A stretch of 64,000 bases of DNA from Kitasatospora cineracea (GTDB taxonomy: Bacteria; Actinomycetota; Actinomycetes; Streptomycetales; Streptomycetaceae), in the NCBI RefSeq assembly GCF_003751605.1, contig NZ_RJVJ01000003.1, positions 682,001-746,000 on the forward strand. The letters run 5' to 3'. The notes beneath the pieces are model-generated. The model had not been told where the DNA came from, ran no database searches, and was given only the letters and a program-made list of their open reading frames with translations. Position 1 is the first letter of the stretch, and each line of letters starts with the position of its first letter. Positions 7,441-16,286 of the stretch are shown one piece after another. A program made the translations under genes and the position numbers.

Positions 7441-9604
7441 CGACGGCGGCCACCGTCAGATCGACCGCGCCGGTGGCGTTCCCCGGAACCTGGGCCCAGT
7501 CGGTCCACCGGCCGGTGGCGGTGTCCAGCATGGAGCTGTAGACCGTCCCGCCCGCGGTGCCGTAGACGTGCACCAGGGTGCCGGAGGCGACGCTGGTCAG
7601 TGCGCCGAGGCCGCTGCCCGGAAGCTGGGTCCACGTCGGGTTGAAATGACCGGCGTTGTAGTCGCCGACCTGTCCGAACATGGTCCGGTCGCCGCCGACG
7701 ATCTCCAGGTGGACGACATTGTGGACGATGCTCGCGGTGAGGTCGACGGCGCCCGTGGCGCCGCCGGGGATCTCCGCCCAGCCGCTCCACCGGCCGGTGA
7801 CGGTGTCCAGGTCCTCGCCGTAGACCCGGCCCTGCGCGATGGCGTAGACGTGCACCAGGGTGCCGGCCGCGACGCTGGTCAGCCTGGACAGCGGGGCGTC
7901 GTCGGCCCTGGTCCAGGAGGTGTCGAAGTGCCCGGCGTCGTAGTCGCCGCGCTGGAGCCACATCGAGCCGTCCCAGCCCGCGATGAGCAGCTGCACGACG
8001 TTGTTGACGATGCTCGCGCTGATGTCCCGGACCCCGGTGGCGCCGCCGGGGATCTCCGTCCAGCCGCTCCACCGGCCGGTGACGGTGTCCAGGTCCTCGC
8101 CGAACACCCGGCCGCCCGCCACGCCGTAGACGTGCACCAGGGTGCCGGCGGAGATGCTGGTCAGGCCGGTGAGGCCGCCGCCCTCCGGGTGCGACCACTG
8201 GGGGTCGAAGCCTCCGGTGGCCAGGTCACCGGTCTGGGCAGCCATCGCACCGCTGCCGTCCGCCAGTTGCAGGGAGACCTTGCCCGGGGCCCCCGGCGAC
8301 ACCCGGTACATCACGGTGGCGTGCGGGGCCACGGTGGCGGAGACCACGCCGTCGGTGCTGCTGGTGCTGTGCGTCCACAGGTCGGTCAGGCGGAAGGACG
8401 GCGAGGCCGGCAGGCCGAGGTTCGAGGTGGTGGTGGCGATGGTCCTCGCCACCTCGCTCTCGTTGAACAGGGTCACTGCCACGTCGCCGTCGGCCAACGG
8501 CTTGGCCAGCACCGAGGTCCCCGGGGCGGAGGGCACCGGTACGCCCTGCCTGCCCAGCGGGTCCTGGTCGACCGCGATCACGTCGCGGTTGCCGTAGATG
8601 GCGAGGGTCTCGGGGGAGGCGGTGGTCAGGTCCGTCCCGATGACCAGCGGCGCGGCCATCACGGACCAGAGGCTGAACTCGGAGCGCGCCTCGTCGGGAG
8701 TGAGGGAGCCCATGCCGGTGGTGGTGCCGATCTCCAGCATGTCGGGGTCGTTCCACGCCCCGGGGTGCGCGGAGGCGGCGAACTTCGTGTTCTCGTGGTA
8801 GTTCTGCAGCAGCGAGCCGTAGGCGCTGTCGTCCGGCACCGACCAGGTGGGCGAGATGTCCTTCGACGTCCGCCACAGGTTCCCGACCTGCGGGGCGACG
8901 CCGACGTTGGGCTCGGCCGGCGAACAGAGGCTGTACACGATCGGGCGCCCGGTGTCCTTCAGGGCTTGGCCCATCACCGGGAACCTGGACGCCCAGTCCT
9001 TGCCGTTCGGCACCGAGGGGTCGTTCGGCTTGAAGAAGTTGCCGCAGTTGTCGTACTTGAGCAGGTCGACGCCCCAGTCCGCGAAGGTCCGGGCATCGAC
9101 GGCCTCGTGGCCCATGCTGCCCGGGAAGTACCGGTCGGTGCCCGGTACGGCGGGGAAGGCGCAGGTGCGCCAGCCCGCGCTCTCGTAGATGCCGAGCTTG
9201 AGGCCCTTGGCGTGGACGTACCGGGCCACACTGGCGATGCCGTTCGGGAACTTCACCGGATCCGCCTGCAGACGGCCCGCGGCGTCCCGCCCGTTGGTCG
9301 GGTCGTCCCAACCGGTCGCGGACTGCATCCAGCAGTCGTCGAGGTTCACGTACTGGTACCCCGCGTCCCGAAGGCCCGAGGTGACCAGGAAGTCGGCGGT
9401 CTTCAGCACCAGCGCCTCGTCGAGGCCCTCGCACCCGAAGGCGTTCCAGTCGTTCCACCCCATCGGCGGGGTCAGGGCCAGGCCGTTGTCGAGAGCGTGC
9501 GCCGGCGGCGCACCGCCCAGCACCAAGGCCACCGGCGCGGCTCCCAGAGCCAGGGCCAGCGCCATCGCGGCACCGAGCGTCCGTGGCGCGCGGATTGCAT
9601 TCAT
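7433..9604 (-). CDS. Secreted GH27 alpha-galactosidase with C-terminal beta-propeller-like repeats
   Basis: A 723-residue exo-glycosidase. A signal peptide ends near residue 37 (PPAHA). The GH27 TIM barrel starts TPPMGWNDWNAFGC (about 45-58), with LDDCW at 88-92, nucleophile Asp185 in LLKYDNCGN, and the probable acid/base Asp249 in WRTSKDI, as in human GLA and plant enzymes. WNDPDML (284-290) is also conserved. A C-terminal beta-sandwich ends near 465. Three repeats of about 80 residues follow (each with GTLVHVYG, then TGRWSGW), resembling lectin or propeller repeats and probably binding sugar. The ATG at 9604 has a gaggag site; the upstream frame has no leader. It likely releases terminal alpha-galactose from plant oligosaccharides or galactomannan outside the cell. 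Confidence 0.93.
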   Translation of the reverse strand: MNAIRAPRTLGAAMALALALGAAPVALVLGGAPPAHALDNGLALTPPMGWNDWNAFGCEGLDEALVLKTADFLVTSGLRDAGYQYVNLDDCWMQSATGWDDPTNGRDAAGRLQADPVKFPNGIASVARYVHAKGLKLGIYESAGWRTCAFPAVPGTDRYFPGSMGHEAVDARTFADWGVDLLKYDNCGNFFKPNDPSVPNGKDWASRFPVMGQALKDTGRPIVYSLCSPAEPNVGVAPQVGNLWRTSKDISPTWSVPDDSAYGSLLQNYHENTKFAASAHPGAWNDPDMLEIGTTTGMGSLTPDEARSEFSLWSVMAAPLVIGTDLTTASPETLAIYGNRDVIAVDQDPLGRQGVPVPSAPGTSVLAKPLADGDVAVTLFNESEVARTIATTTSNLGLPASPSFRLTDLWTHSTSSTDGVVSATVAPHATVMYRVSPGAPGKVSLQLADGSGAMAAQTGDLATGGFDPQWSHPEGGGLTGLTSISAGTLVHVYGVAGGRVFGEDLDTVTGRWSGWTEIPGGATGVRDISASIVNNVVQLLIAGWDGSMWLQRGDYDAGHFDTSWTRADDAPLSRLTSVAAGTLVHVYAIAQGRVYGEDLDTVTGRWSGWAEIPGGATGAVDLTASIVHNVVHLEIVGGDRTMFGQVGDYNAGHFNPTWTQLPGSGLGALTSVASGTLVHVYGTAGGTVYSSMLDTATGRWTDWAQVPGNATGAVDLTVAAVDR

Positions 9605-9732
9605 GGATCTCCTCTTCCTGTCCGGATTCTCACCACGGCCCCGTCCGGGCAGGACGCCCGGCAGCGAAAGGAGCCGGGCGCCCTGCTGGACCGGCACGGT
9701 GACCGTGCCCGGATCGGTCTCGCACCCGCAGC

Positions 9733-9764
9733 CCGGGCGGTGGAGCGTCCTCTCCACCGCCCGG
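9733..9764. terminator. Strong stem-loop between protease-like and alpha-galactosidase genes
   Basis: Perfect 13-bp arms CCGGGCGGTGGAG and CTCCACCGCCCGG with a 6-nt loop, about 42 nt beyond the stop of the minus-strand gene ending at 9806. No U tract. It should separate that transcript from the alpha-galactosidase gene. Confidence 0.75.
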
Positions 9765-9805
9765 AAGGTTGACGGCCTGTCAGCCGGCGGTGCCGGCGCC
9801 GTGGA

Positions 9806-11803
9806 TCAGAGTGCGCCGGCGATCTGGCCGAGGTAGATCCAGGCGCCGCCGAGGTCGTCGCCGCCGTTGTAGGCGTAGGCCTGGGTGGCGCCGTCGACGA
9901 GCAGGTAGTCGGCGTTGCCCTCACCGGTGAGGTCGGCGAAGTGGACGATGTTCTGGTTGGTGGTCGCGCCGCTGGTGATCTTGTTGCGGAGGGTCCAGCC
10001 GCCGTGGCCGTCGCCGCCCTTGTTGATGTACGTGGTGACGGAGCCGTCGCTGTTGATGATGTTGTAATCGACCTTGCCGTCGCCGTCGATGTCGGCGAAG
10101 CGGATGCGGGAGCGGTCGGAGGTGACGCCCTGGGCGATGGCGCCCTGGTCCTGCCAGCCGCCGTGGCCGTCGCCGCCCTTGTTGAGGAAGACGCCGACGG
10201 CGCCGCTCGCCTGGGTCACGATGTAGTCGGCCTTGCCGTCGCCGTCCCAGTCGGCGAAGCGGACCTGGTCGGCGTTGGCCAGACCGGTGGCGACCTGGCC
10301 CCAGTCCTGCCAGCCGCCGTGGCCGTCGCCGCCCTTGTTGAGGAAGACGCCGACGGCGCCGCTCGCCTGGATGACGATGTAGTCGGCCCTGCCGTCGCCG
10401 TCCCAGTCGGCGAAGCGGACCCGGGACTTGTCGGTGGTCATGCCGGTGGCGACCTGGCCGTAGTCCTCCCAGCCGCCGTGACCGTCACCGCCGCGGTTCA
10501 AGTACACGTGCACCGCGCCGGAGTCCGCGACGGTCAGCAGGTCCGCCCGGCCGTCACCGTCCCAGTCCGCGTACCGCACCCTGCCCGTGCCACCCGATTC
10601 GGACCCGGCGTGCTTCGGCGAGGCAGCCAGGGTCGAGGAGACCCAGCCCGCGAGGTTGTCGGTGCGTTCGGCGTGGGCGGTGGTGCGGGCTTCGGCGGCG
10701 GGGGTGCCGAGGCAGCCGCCTTGCCAGGCGCGGGTGATGACGCCTGCGAGGGCGGGCTTGTTGTTCTCGGTGCGCCACAGGGGTGCGCCGGCGTCGCCCT
10801 TGCAGATCAGGGCGGGGGCGGTGGGGGTGAGGTCGAATCCGGTGGCGGTGACGGCACCGGTGGTGGCGGCGGGGGTGTGGAGGGTGCCGGGGGTCCAGGC
10901 GGTGGCGGTGCGGCCGTAGCCGGCGGTGTTCAGCGCGCCGCCGTCGGCGGGCGCGGTGCTGGACAGGCCGAGGGGGGCGATGTCGTAGACCGGGGTCTCC
11001 AGCCGCGCCATGACCAGGTCGCGGTCGGCGTGCGGGACGAGGCCGATGACCTTGGTCCGGTGGCCGCCGGTGGTGTGGATGTCGGCGCGGCCCAGGGTGG
11101 CGGTGGTGGCGTTCTTGGGTGCGCCGGCCGTCACGGTGGCGGGGTTGGCGGGGTCGTCGGCGAAGCAGGACTTGGCGGTGAGGACCCACTGCGGGGCGAC
11201 GAGCGCTCCGGTGCAGGTGCGGCCCTGGTCGCCGATGGCGAGGTGGGTGGTGAAGGCGGTGGCGGCATCGGCGGCCTGACCGGCCGTCGGGGTGGCGGTG
11301 GAGCCGGTGACGCGCAGTTCGAGCAGGACGGCGCGGGTGTTGGGGTCGAGGGTTTCGCCGATGCCCTTGGTGCCGTTGGCGGGGACGTCGGTGGTCTCGG
11401 TGGGCTTCTGGTCGGTGGAGAGGCTGGCGCGCACCGAGCGGTTGTAGGTGGTGATGCGGTAGGCGTCGGGGATGGTGAAGGCGAGGTAGCCGCCGGCGCC
11501 GGGGGCGGCGAAGCAGATGGTGTCGCCGTCGTCCTCGTTGGCGGTGCGGGCGAGGACCTTGATCTGGTAGCTGCTGGGCTGGGTGCAGTCGGCGAGGGTG
11601 ATGCCACCGTCGCCGCGGGTGAGGGTGATGCCCTTCTCGGCCAGGATCTGGGCGGCGCCGGGGTAGGCGCCGTCCTCGACCGCGGACGGGACGTCAACTC
11701 CGGTGGTGTCGGCCAGTGCGGGCGGGGCGGATGCCAGTCCGGTGAACACGGTGGCGGCGAGAGCGGCTGACGCCGCTATCGCACCCGAAGCACGATGCCT
11801 CAT
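9806..11803 (-). CDS. Secreted trypsin-fold pseudo-protease with FG-GAP repeats
   Basis: A 665-residue exported protein (signal peptide 1-31, cleavage after ALA). Residues about 35-170 are an N-terminal all-beta region of no known family. About 175-395 is a chymotrypsin/S1 fold: CTGALVAPQWVLTAKSC aligns with the usual LTAAHC, and ICKGDAGAPLW with GDSGGP. The catalytic His is Ser212 and the catalytic Ser is Ala338; the Asp in DRDLVMARL remains. The protein should therefore lack serine-protease activity. Residues about 405-665 hold five FG-GAP repeats like those of the GDSL esterase at 5664-7199. It is divergent from the toxin gene at 12071 and shares a 267-bp promoter region with it. A binding or scaffold role is inferred. 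Confidence 0.88.
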   Translation of the reverse strand: MRHRASGAIAASAALAATVFTGLASAPPALADTTGVDVPSAVEDGAYPGAAQILAEKGITLTRGDGGITLADCTQPSSYQIKVLARTANEDDGDTICFAAPGAGGYLAFTIPDAYRITTYNRSVRASLSTDQKPTETTDVPANGTKGIGETLDPNTRAVLLELRVTGSTATPTAGQAADAATAFTTHLAIGDQGRTCTGALVAPQWVLTAKSCFADDPANPATVTAGAPKNATTATLGRADIHTTGGHRTKVIGLVPHADRDLVMARLETPVYDIAPLGLSSTAPADGGALNTAGYGRTATAWTPGTLHTPAATTGAVTATGFDLTPTAPALICKGDAGAPLWRTENNKPALAGVITRAWQGGCLGTPAAEARTTAHAERTDNLAGWVSSTLAASPKHAGSESGGTGRVRYADWDGDGRADLLTVADSGAVHVYLNRGGDGHGGWEDYGQVATGMTTDKSRVRFADWDGDGRADYIVIQASGAVGVFLNKGGDGHGGWQDWGQVATGLANADQVRFADWDGDGKADYIVTQASGAVGVFLNKGGDGHGGWQDQGAIAQGVTSDRSRIRFADIDGDGKVDYNIINSDGSVTTYINKGGDGHGGWTLRNKITSGATTNQNIVHFADLTGEGNADYLLVDGATQAYAYNGGDDLGGAWIYLGQIAGAL

Positions 11804-12070
11804 GGAAAACCTCTGTTTTGCCTGGGGATGAATATTTCTTTTCGCACGTTCGAGGGCAAACCGGTCATCTTGCCTGCTGGTGCCTCGTCAGCCGCTGACC
11901 TTAATGTATGCCTACCAACTGCGTCGAGACGGTCAACTGGGGGGTTCCAGAGGGGGTTTCCGAATACTGAAATTCACCCGAGGTGGCGGGCGAAAATGCG
12001 CCCCGCCTTCCCTGGGGTGCTTTCCTGCTGCCAAAAACAATAATCACCGATTTTTCGTAGGAGAGTTTTC
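11804..12070. promoter_or_regulatory. Divergent promoter region between pseudo-protease and toxin
   Basis: 267 bp, clearly richer in A and T than its surroundings. It must hold both promoters of the divergent genes. A ribosome binding site (aggagag) precedes the GTG at 12071. I see no clean sigma consensus or palindromic operator, and no gene. Confidence 0.55.
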
Positions 12071-15000
12071 GTGAGTTCACGCAGGCGTAGGGAGATATTC
12101 AGGGGGAGGGGGTCCGTGGTGCGGTGGCTGTGCCGCGGGGTGCTGCCGCTCGCGCTGATGGTGTCGCTGGTGTCCGCGACGCCGGTGGCGGCGGACACCG
12201 CCCCCACGGGCCCGGTCCTGACCGACCGGGGCCGGGTGCTGCAGGCGTGGAAGGACGGCGGCACCTCGGTGCAGGCCGCAGCCGAGGAGGCCCTGACGGG
12301 CGGCGGCGACAAGGTCGCCGCGTTCCTGGTCCAGGACGGAGAGTGGGCCAAGGCCGAGGCCAAGGACAACGAGCAGGCGCTCCTGCAGATCGTCGTGACC
12401 GGCGGTCCGGCCCTGCGCAAGGCGGCCGCGGCCGCGCTCGACAGCCACGACAAGGCGGCCGTCGCCGCGTTCCTGGACCAGGGCTGGAAGGCGCCGCTGG
12501 CGCAGGACCAGCGGGTGCGGGTCTCGCAGCTCGTCGAGACGGGCGGCCCGGCGACCAAGGCCGCCGGGCTCAAGGCGCTGGACGGCTCGATCGACGATGT
12601 CGGCGAGTTCCTGACCCACACGCAGGACGTCACCCGTGAGAGCGATGCCCGGGTGCGGGTCTCGCAGCTCGTCGAGACGGGTGGGCCGGCCACCAAGCAG
12701 GCCGGCATGCTCGCGCTGGAGGGCTCGCTCGACGACATCACCGAGTTCCTGGCGGTCGGTCAGCACATCGCCGCCGCCCGGGACCGCGAGTACGCCGACG
12801 TCGCGCAGCTCGCCCAGCAGGCCAAGGAGACCAGCGACCAGGCCGAGCGGGAGAAGGACGCCGCCCTCGAAGCGGCCGACCAGGCCGTCACCGGCGCGCG
12901 GCTGGCCCGCGAAGCGGCGGAGAAGGCCCGCTCCGAGGCCGAGGCCGCCCAGGGTGATTCCGCCAAGGCCGCCGCCGCGGCCAAGCGTGCCGCCGAAGCC
13001 GGGCGGCAGGCCGCGGTGGCGGCGAAGGCCGCCATCACCGCAGCCCAGGCCGCCAACACCGCCTCGCGCCTGGCCGCCGCCGCCGCGCAGCAGGCCGCCT
13101 CCGCCGCGGCCGGCGCGGACCAGGCCGCCGGCCGCGCGCTGACCTGGGCCGCGCAGGGCAAGGTCGACGAGCAGGCCGCCAAGGCCGCCGAGCAGGCCGC
13201 CGGCCGCGCCCAGTACGCCGCCGACGCCGCCGACCGCGCCGCAGGCGCCGCCGTCGGCGCCCGCGACGCCGCCAGGGCCGCCTTCGGAGCGCTGAACGAC
13301 CTCGCCCTCACCACCCTGGCCGCCAACCAGGCCAACGACTACGCCAACGCCGCGGGCGCCTACTCGGAGGAAGCCAAGCAGGCCGCCGTCTCCTCCCAGC
13401 GCCACGCCGCCGAGGCCCAGCGTTCGGCGAACAAGGCCGCCGACCTCGCCGACCAGTCCGCGACCGCGGCCCGCGAAGCCGCAGCAGCGGCCCGCTCCGC
13501 CGCCACCCACGCCGCCAACGCGGCCGAAGCCGCCCGCAACTCCACCCTGCACGCCGGCAACGCCACCAACGCCGCCCAGCGCGCCACCGCGCACGCCGCC
13601 AGCGCGGCGGAAGCCGCCAACAGCGCAACAGCCGCGGTCAACAAGGCTGTTCAGGTGCACCAGTTGGCCCTGGCCAGCGAACAGGAGGAGCGCGAGGCCC
13701 GCAAGGCCACCGGCACCAACCAGGCCCGCGACCTCAAGGCCGCCTTCGACCTCAGCGTCATCGAGGCCGACAAGGCCAAGACCCAGGCCCTGGCCCTCGA
13801 CCAGACCGCGGCCCAACTCGCCGCCCAGGCCGCCCAGGCCGGCGCCGACACCGCCACGGTCGTCGCCAACGGCCGCAAGATGGCCCTCGCAGCCCTCAAG
13901 ACCCGCGGATCCTGGAGCAAGTCCGCCGCCGAGTACGCCCTCACCGGCTCCGACCAGGCCGTCATCGACTACGTCCGCTCCGGCTGGACCGCCTCCCTGC
14001 ACCAGGACGAGATCCTCCAGGCCGAGCAGCTCGCCGACAACAGCGAGTTCGCCGCGGTGCGCACCGCCGCCACCAACGCCCTGACCACGAACGACCCGGC
14101 CCAGGTCCACACCTTCCTGACCACCGGCCGCCACCAGGTCGCCCTGGACGAGTACCGCGTCAAGACCTCCCAGATCCTGGAGACCGGCGGACCCGCCCTC
14201 AAGACGGCCGCCCAAGCCGCCCTGGAAGCCAACACCGCCGACGCGCTGACCACCTTCCTCACCCGCGGGCAGTACACCGCCAAGGCCGCCGACGACCAGG
14301 TCAAGATCTCCCAACTCCTCGAAACCGGCGGCGACGGCGGAGGCGAAGAAGTCAAACTCGCCGCAGCCATCGCCATCGAAAGCCCCTCACCGGCCAAGAC
14401 CGACTTCCTCACCACCGGCCGCTACCGCGCCAAACAGCAGGACGACCTCACCCGGGCCCACGAAGCCACCATCACCAACACCATCAACACCGCCTCACAA
14501 ACCGCCGCCCTCGCCCAACAGAACGCCGCCCTCGCCGCCAAGGCCGCCGCCGACGCCAACAACGCCGCCGACCAAGCCAACCAAGCCGCCGCCGACGCCA
14601 ACAAATACGCCAACGCCGCCGCCGGCTACGCCACGGACGCGCAGAAGTCCGCCACCGCGGCCGACACCTCCGCCACCCAGGCCCGCACCTCCGCGGCCCA
14701 GGCCAAGCAAGCCGCCGCCCAGGCCCACGCCAGCGCCGTCGCCGCCCAGGACTCCGCTCTGCGGGCCGCAGGCAGCGCCACAGCGGCCCGGGGATCCGCC
14801 GACATCGCCTACGCCGCCGTCGCGGCCGCCCGTCAGTCCGCGGAGAACGCGCACCAGTCCTCCGAGAACGCCGCCGCGATCAGCGACGCCGCACAGACCC
14901 AGGCCATCGCCGAAGCCGACCGCATCGCGCAGGAGGAAAAGGCGTACTGGACCTACATGGAGCTCCAGCAGCAGGCCGAGGAGAGCGGCGTCGACTGGAA

Positions 15001-16270
15001 CGACGTGCTCAACGGGATGCTGGCGTTCCAGAAGTACTTCGGCACCAGCCTCAACCCGGCGGACTACACCAGCTACGACCGCTTCGCCGACATGATGCAC
15101 ACCAAGCTCGACATCATCGGGCTGGTACCAGGCGTCGGAGAGGCCGCCGACCTCATCAACTGCCTGTGGACCGGCGGCGAATACCTCGCTGACTACGCCA
15201 GCGGCGTCGACTTCGGCCTGTCCTGCTTCAGCATGATCCCCATCGCCGGCTGGGCCAGCGCCGGCGCCAAGTTCATCAAGAAGTTCGGCAAGAAGGCCCT
15301 CGACGGCGTCGAAGCCGCCTGGGGCTGGCTCACCGGCGCCAAGAAGGCGGCGAAGTTCGTTGCCAAAGCCTGCCTCCGTAACAGCTTCCCCGCCGGAACC
15401 CTCGTCCTCATGGGCGACGGCACCACCAAACCCATCGAACAGATCCAGGCCGGCGACACCGTCCAAGCAGCCGATCCACAGACCGGCCAAAGCGGACCAC
15501 ACCGGGTCGAAGCGACCATCTACACCCCCGACGACCTCGACTTCACCGAACTCGCCCTCGCCGCCCCCGACAAGGGCCAGCAGAGCGCGGTCACCGCCAC
15601 CGACCACCACCCCTTCTGGGTCCAGAACACCACCCAGTGGACCGACGCCGCCGACATCCGCCCCGGCGACACCCTGCGCACCGACACCGGCGCCACCGCC
15701 CAGGTCGCCTCCATCCGGCACTGGACAGCCCTCCAGCCCGCCTACAACCTCACCGTCGCCGACCTCCACACCTACTACGTGCTGGCCGGCACCACCCCCC
15801 TCCTCACCCACAACAGCCCGAGCGACATCTGCCTGACAAAGATCAGGGAAATCGCTGAAAGTCTTCCCGTTCGACCAAATCATGAAGGCGCGACCACGGG
15901 GCAGGTCATCAGAATAGATGGTGACGAGGTGACCAGGCTCGGGGGTACAATGCCCAGCGGCTCGGATCAGAATCTGATGGAGATCAGTAAGTTCCTCGAA
16001 AAAACCGGGAAATACCAGGTGGGATCGACCGGGAGGATCGAGGTGGCTACCCACCTCGAAACCAGGCTCGCCTGGTGGATGAGGAAGCAAGGAGTGACGG
16101 TAAGGGACATTGTGATCAACAATGCCGATGGGGTGTGTGATGCCGCACGCGGCTGCCGTCTGGCCGTCCCTGATATCCTCCCTTCGGGGTCCGTCATCAA
16201 CGTCTGGTATATAGACAGGCAGGGCGTTCTCCAGGGACCCTTCTCGCTCAAGGGCGCCGCAGCCAATTAG
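12071..16270 (+). CDS. Polymorphic toxin: ALF repeats, coiled coil, HINT and DddA/SCP1.201-like deaminase
   Basis: A 1399-residue secreted toxin. Residues 1-42 are a basic signal peptide (cleaved near TPVAA). ALF-type helical repeats (about 55-255) recur at about 620-820 (motif QLVETGGPATKAAGLKAL, then FLTTG). Between and after them lie Ala-rich coiled coils (about 255-610, 825-975). A helical linker (about 980-1095) precedes a HINT autoprotease: NSFPAGTLVLMGDGTTKPI from 1104, TDHHPFW at 1178-1183 and the terminal THNS at 1246-1249. Release after Asn1248 would free a domain of about 150 residues with His1328 and Glu1330 (THLE) plus Cys1356 and Cys1362, followed by PDILPSGSVINVW. This matches the zinc-dependent SCP1.201/DddA deaminase fold, which converts cytosine to uracil in DNA. 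GTG start with an aggagag site. The last 450 bp are GC-poor for this genome. Confidence 0.9.
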   Translation: MSSRRRREIFRGRGSVVRWLCRGVLPLALMVSLVSATPVAADTAPTGPVLTDRGRVLQAWKDGGTSVQAAAEEALTGGGDKVAAFLVQDGEWAKAEAKDNEQALLQIVVTGGPALRKAAAAALDSHDKAAVAAFLDQGWKAPLAQDQRVRVSQLVETGGPATKAAGLKALDGSIDDVGEFLTHTQDVTRESDARVRVSQLVETGGPATKQAGMLALEGSLDDITEFLAVGQHIAAARDREYADVAQLAQQAKETSDQAEREKDAALEAADQAVTGARLAREAAEKARSEAEAAQGDSAKAAAAAKRAAEAGRQAAVAAKAAITAAQAANTASRLAAAAAQQAASAAAGADQAAGRALTWAAQGKVDEQAAKAAEQAAGRAQYAADAADRAAGAAVGARDAARAAFGALNDLALTTLAANQANDYANAAGAYSEEAKQAAVSSQRHAAEAQRSANKAADLADQSATAAREAAAAARSAATHAANAAEAARNSTLHAGNATNAAQRATAHAASAAEAANSATAAVNKAVQVHQLALASEQEEREARKATGTNQARDLKAAFDLSVIEADKAKTQALALDQTAAQLAAQAAQAGADTATVVANGRKMALAALKTRGSWSKSAAEYALTGSDQAVIDYVRSGWTASLHQDEILQAEQLADNSEFAAVRTAATNALTTNDPAQVHTFLTTGRHQVALDEYRVKTSQILETGGPALKTAAQAALEANTADALTTFLTRGQYTAKAADDQVKISQLLETGGDGGGEEVKLAAAIAIESPSPAKTDFLTTGRYRAKQQDDLTRAHEATITNTINTASQTAALAQQNAALAAKAAADANNAADQANQAAADANKYANAAAGYATDAQKSATAADTSATQARTSAAQAKQAAAQAHASAVAAQDSALRAAGSATAARGSADIAYAAVAAARQSAENAHQSSENAAAISDAAQTQAIAEADRIAQEEKAYWTYMELQQQAEESGVDWNDVLNGMLAFQKYFGTSLNPADYTSYDRFADMMHTKLDIIGLVPGVGEAADLINCLWTGGEYLADYASGVDFGLSCFSMIPIAGWASAGAKFIKKFGKKALDGVEAAWGWLTGAKKAAKFVAKACLRNSFPAGTLVLMGDGTTKPIEQIQAGDTVQAADPQTGQSGPHRVEATIYTPDDLDFTELALAAPDKGQQSAVTATDHHPFWVQNTTQWTDAADIRPGDTLRTDTGATAQVASIRHWTALQPAYNLTVADLHTYYVLAGTTPLLTHNSPSDICLTKIREIAESLPVRPNHEGATTGQVIRIDGDEVTRLGGTMPSGSDQNLMEISKFLEKTGKYQVGSTGRIEVATHLETRLAWWMRKQGVTVRDIVINNADGVCDAARGCRLAVPDILPSGSVINVWYIDRQGVLQGPFSLKGAAAN

Positions 16271-16286
16271 ATCGACAGGTCAAGCA

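Noticed and set aside
7280..9772. 830-residue plus-strand frame antisense to the alpha-galactosidase gene
   Set aside because: Valine/glycine/glutamine-rich antisense shadow with no motif; the GH27 frame on the other strand explains the region fully.
9941..11770. 609-residue plus-strand frame antisense to the pseudo-protease
   Set aside because: Composition is GVAAD-type repeat of antisense coding; no motif or ribosome binding site.
13000..14950. Possible CRISPR or other DNA repeat array within the toxin gene
   Set aside because: The repetition is Ala codons of a coiled coil in a continuous reading frame, with no regular spacers.
12077..16090. Long minus-strand frames (745 and 531 residues) under the toxin gene
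   Set aside because: Mirror images of Ala-rich repeats; Gly/Leu/Val-rich with no domain.
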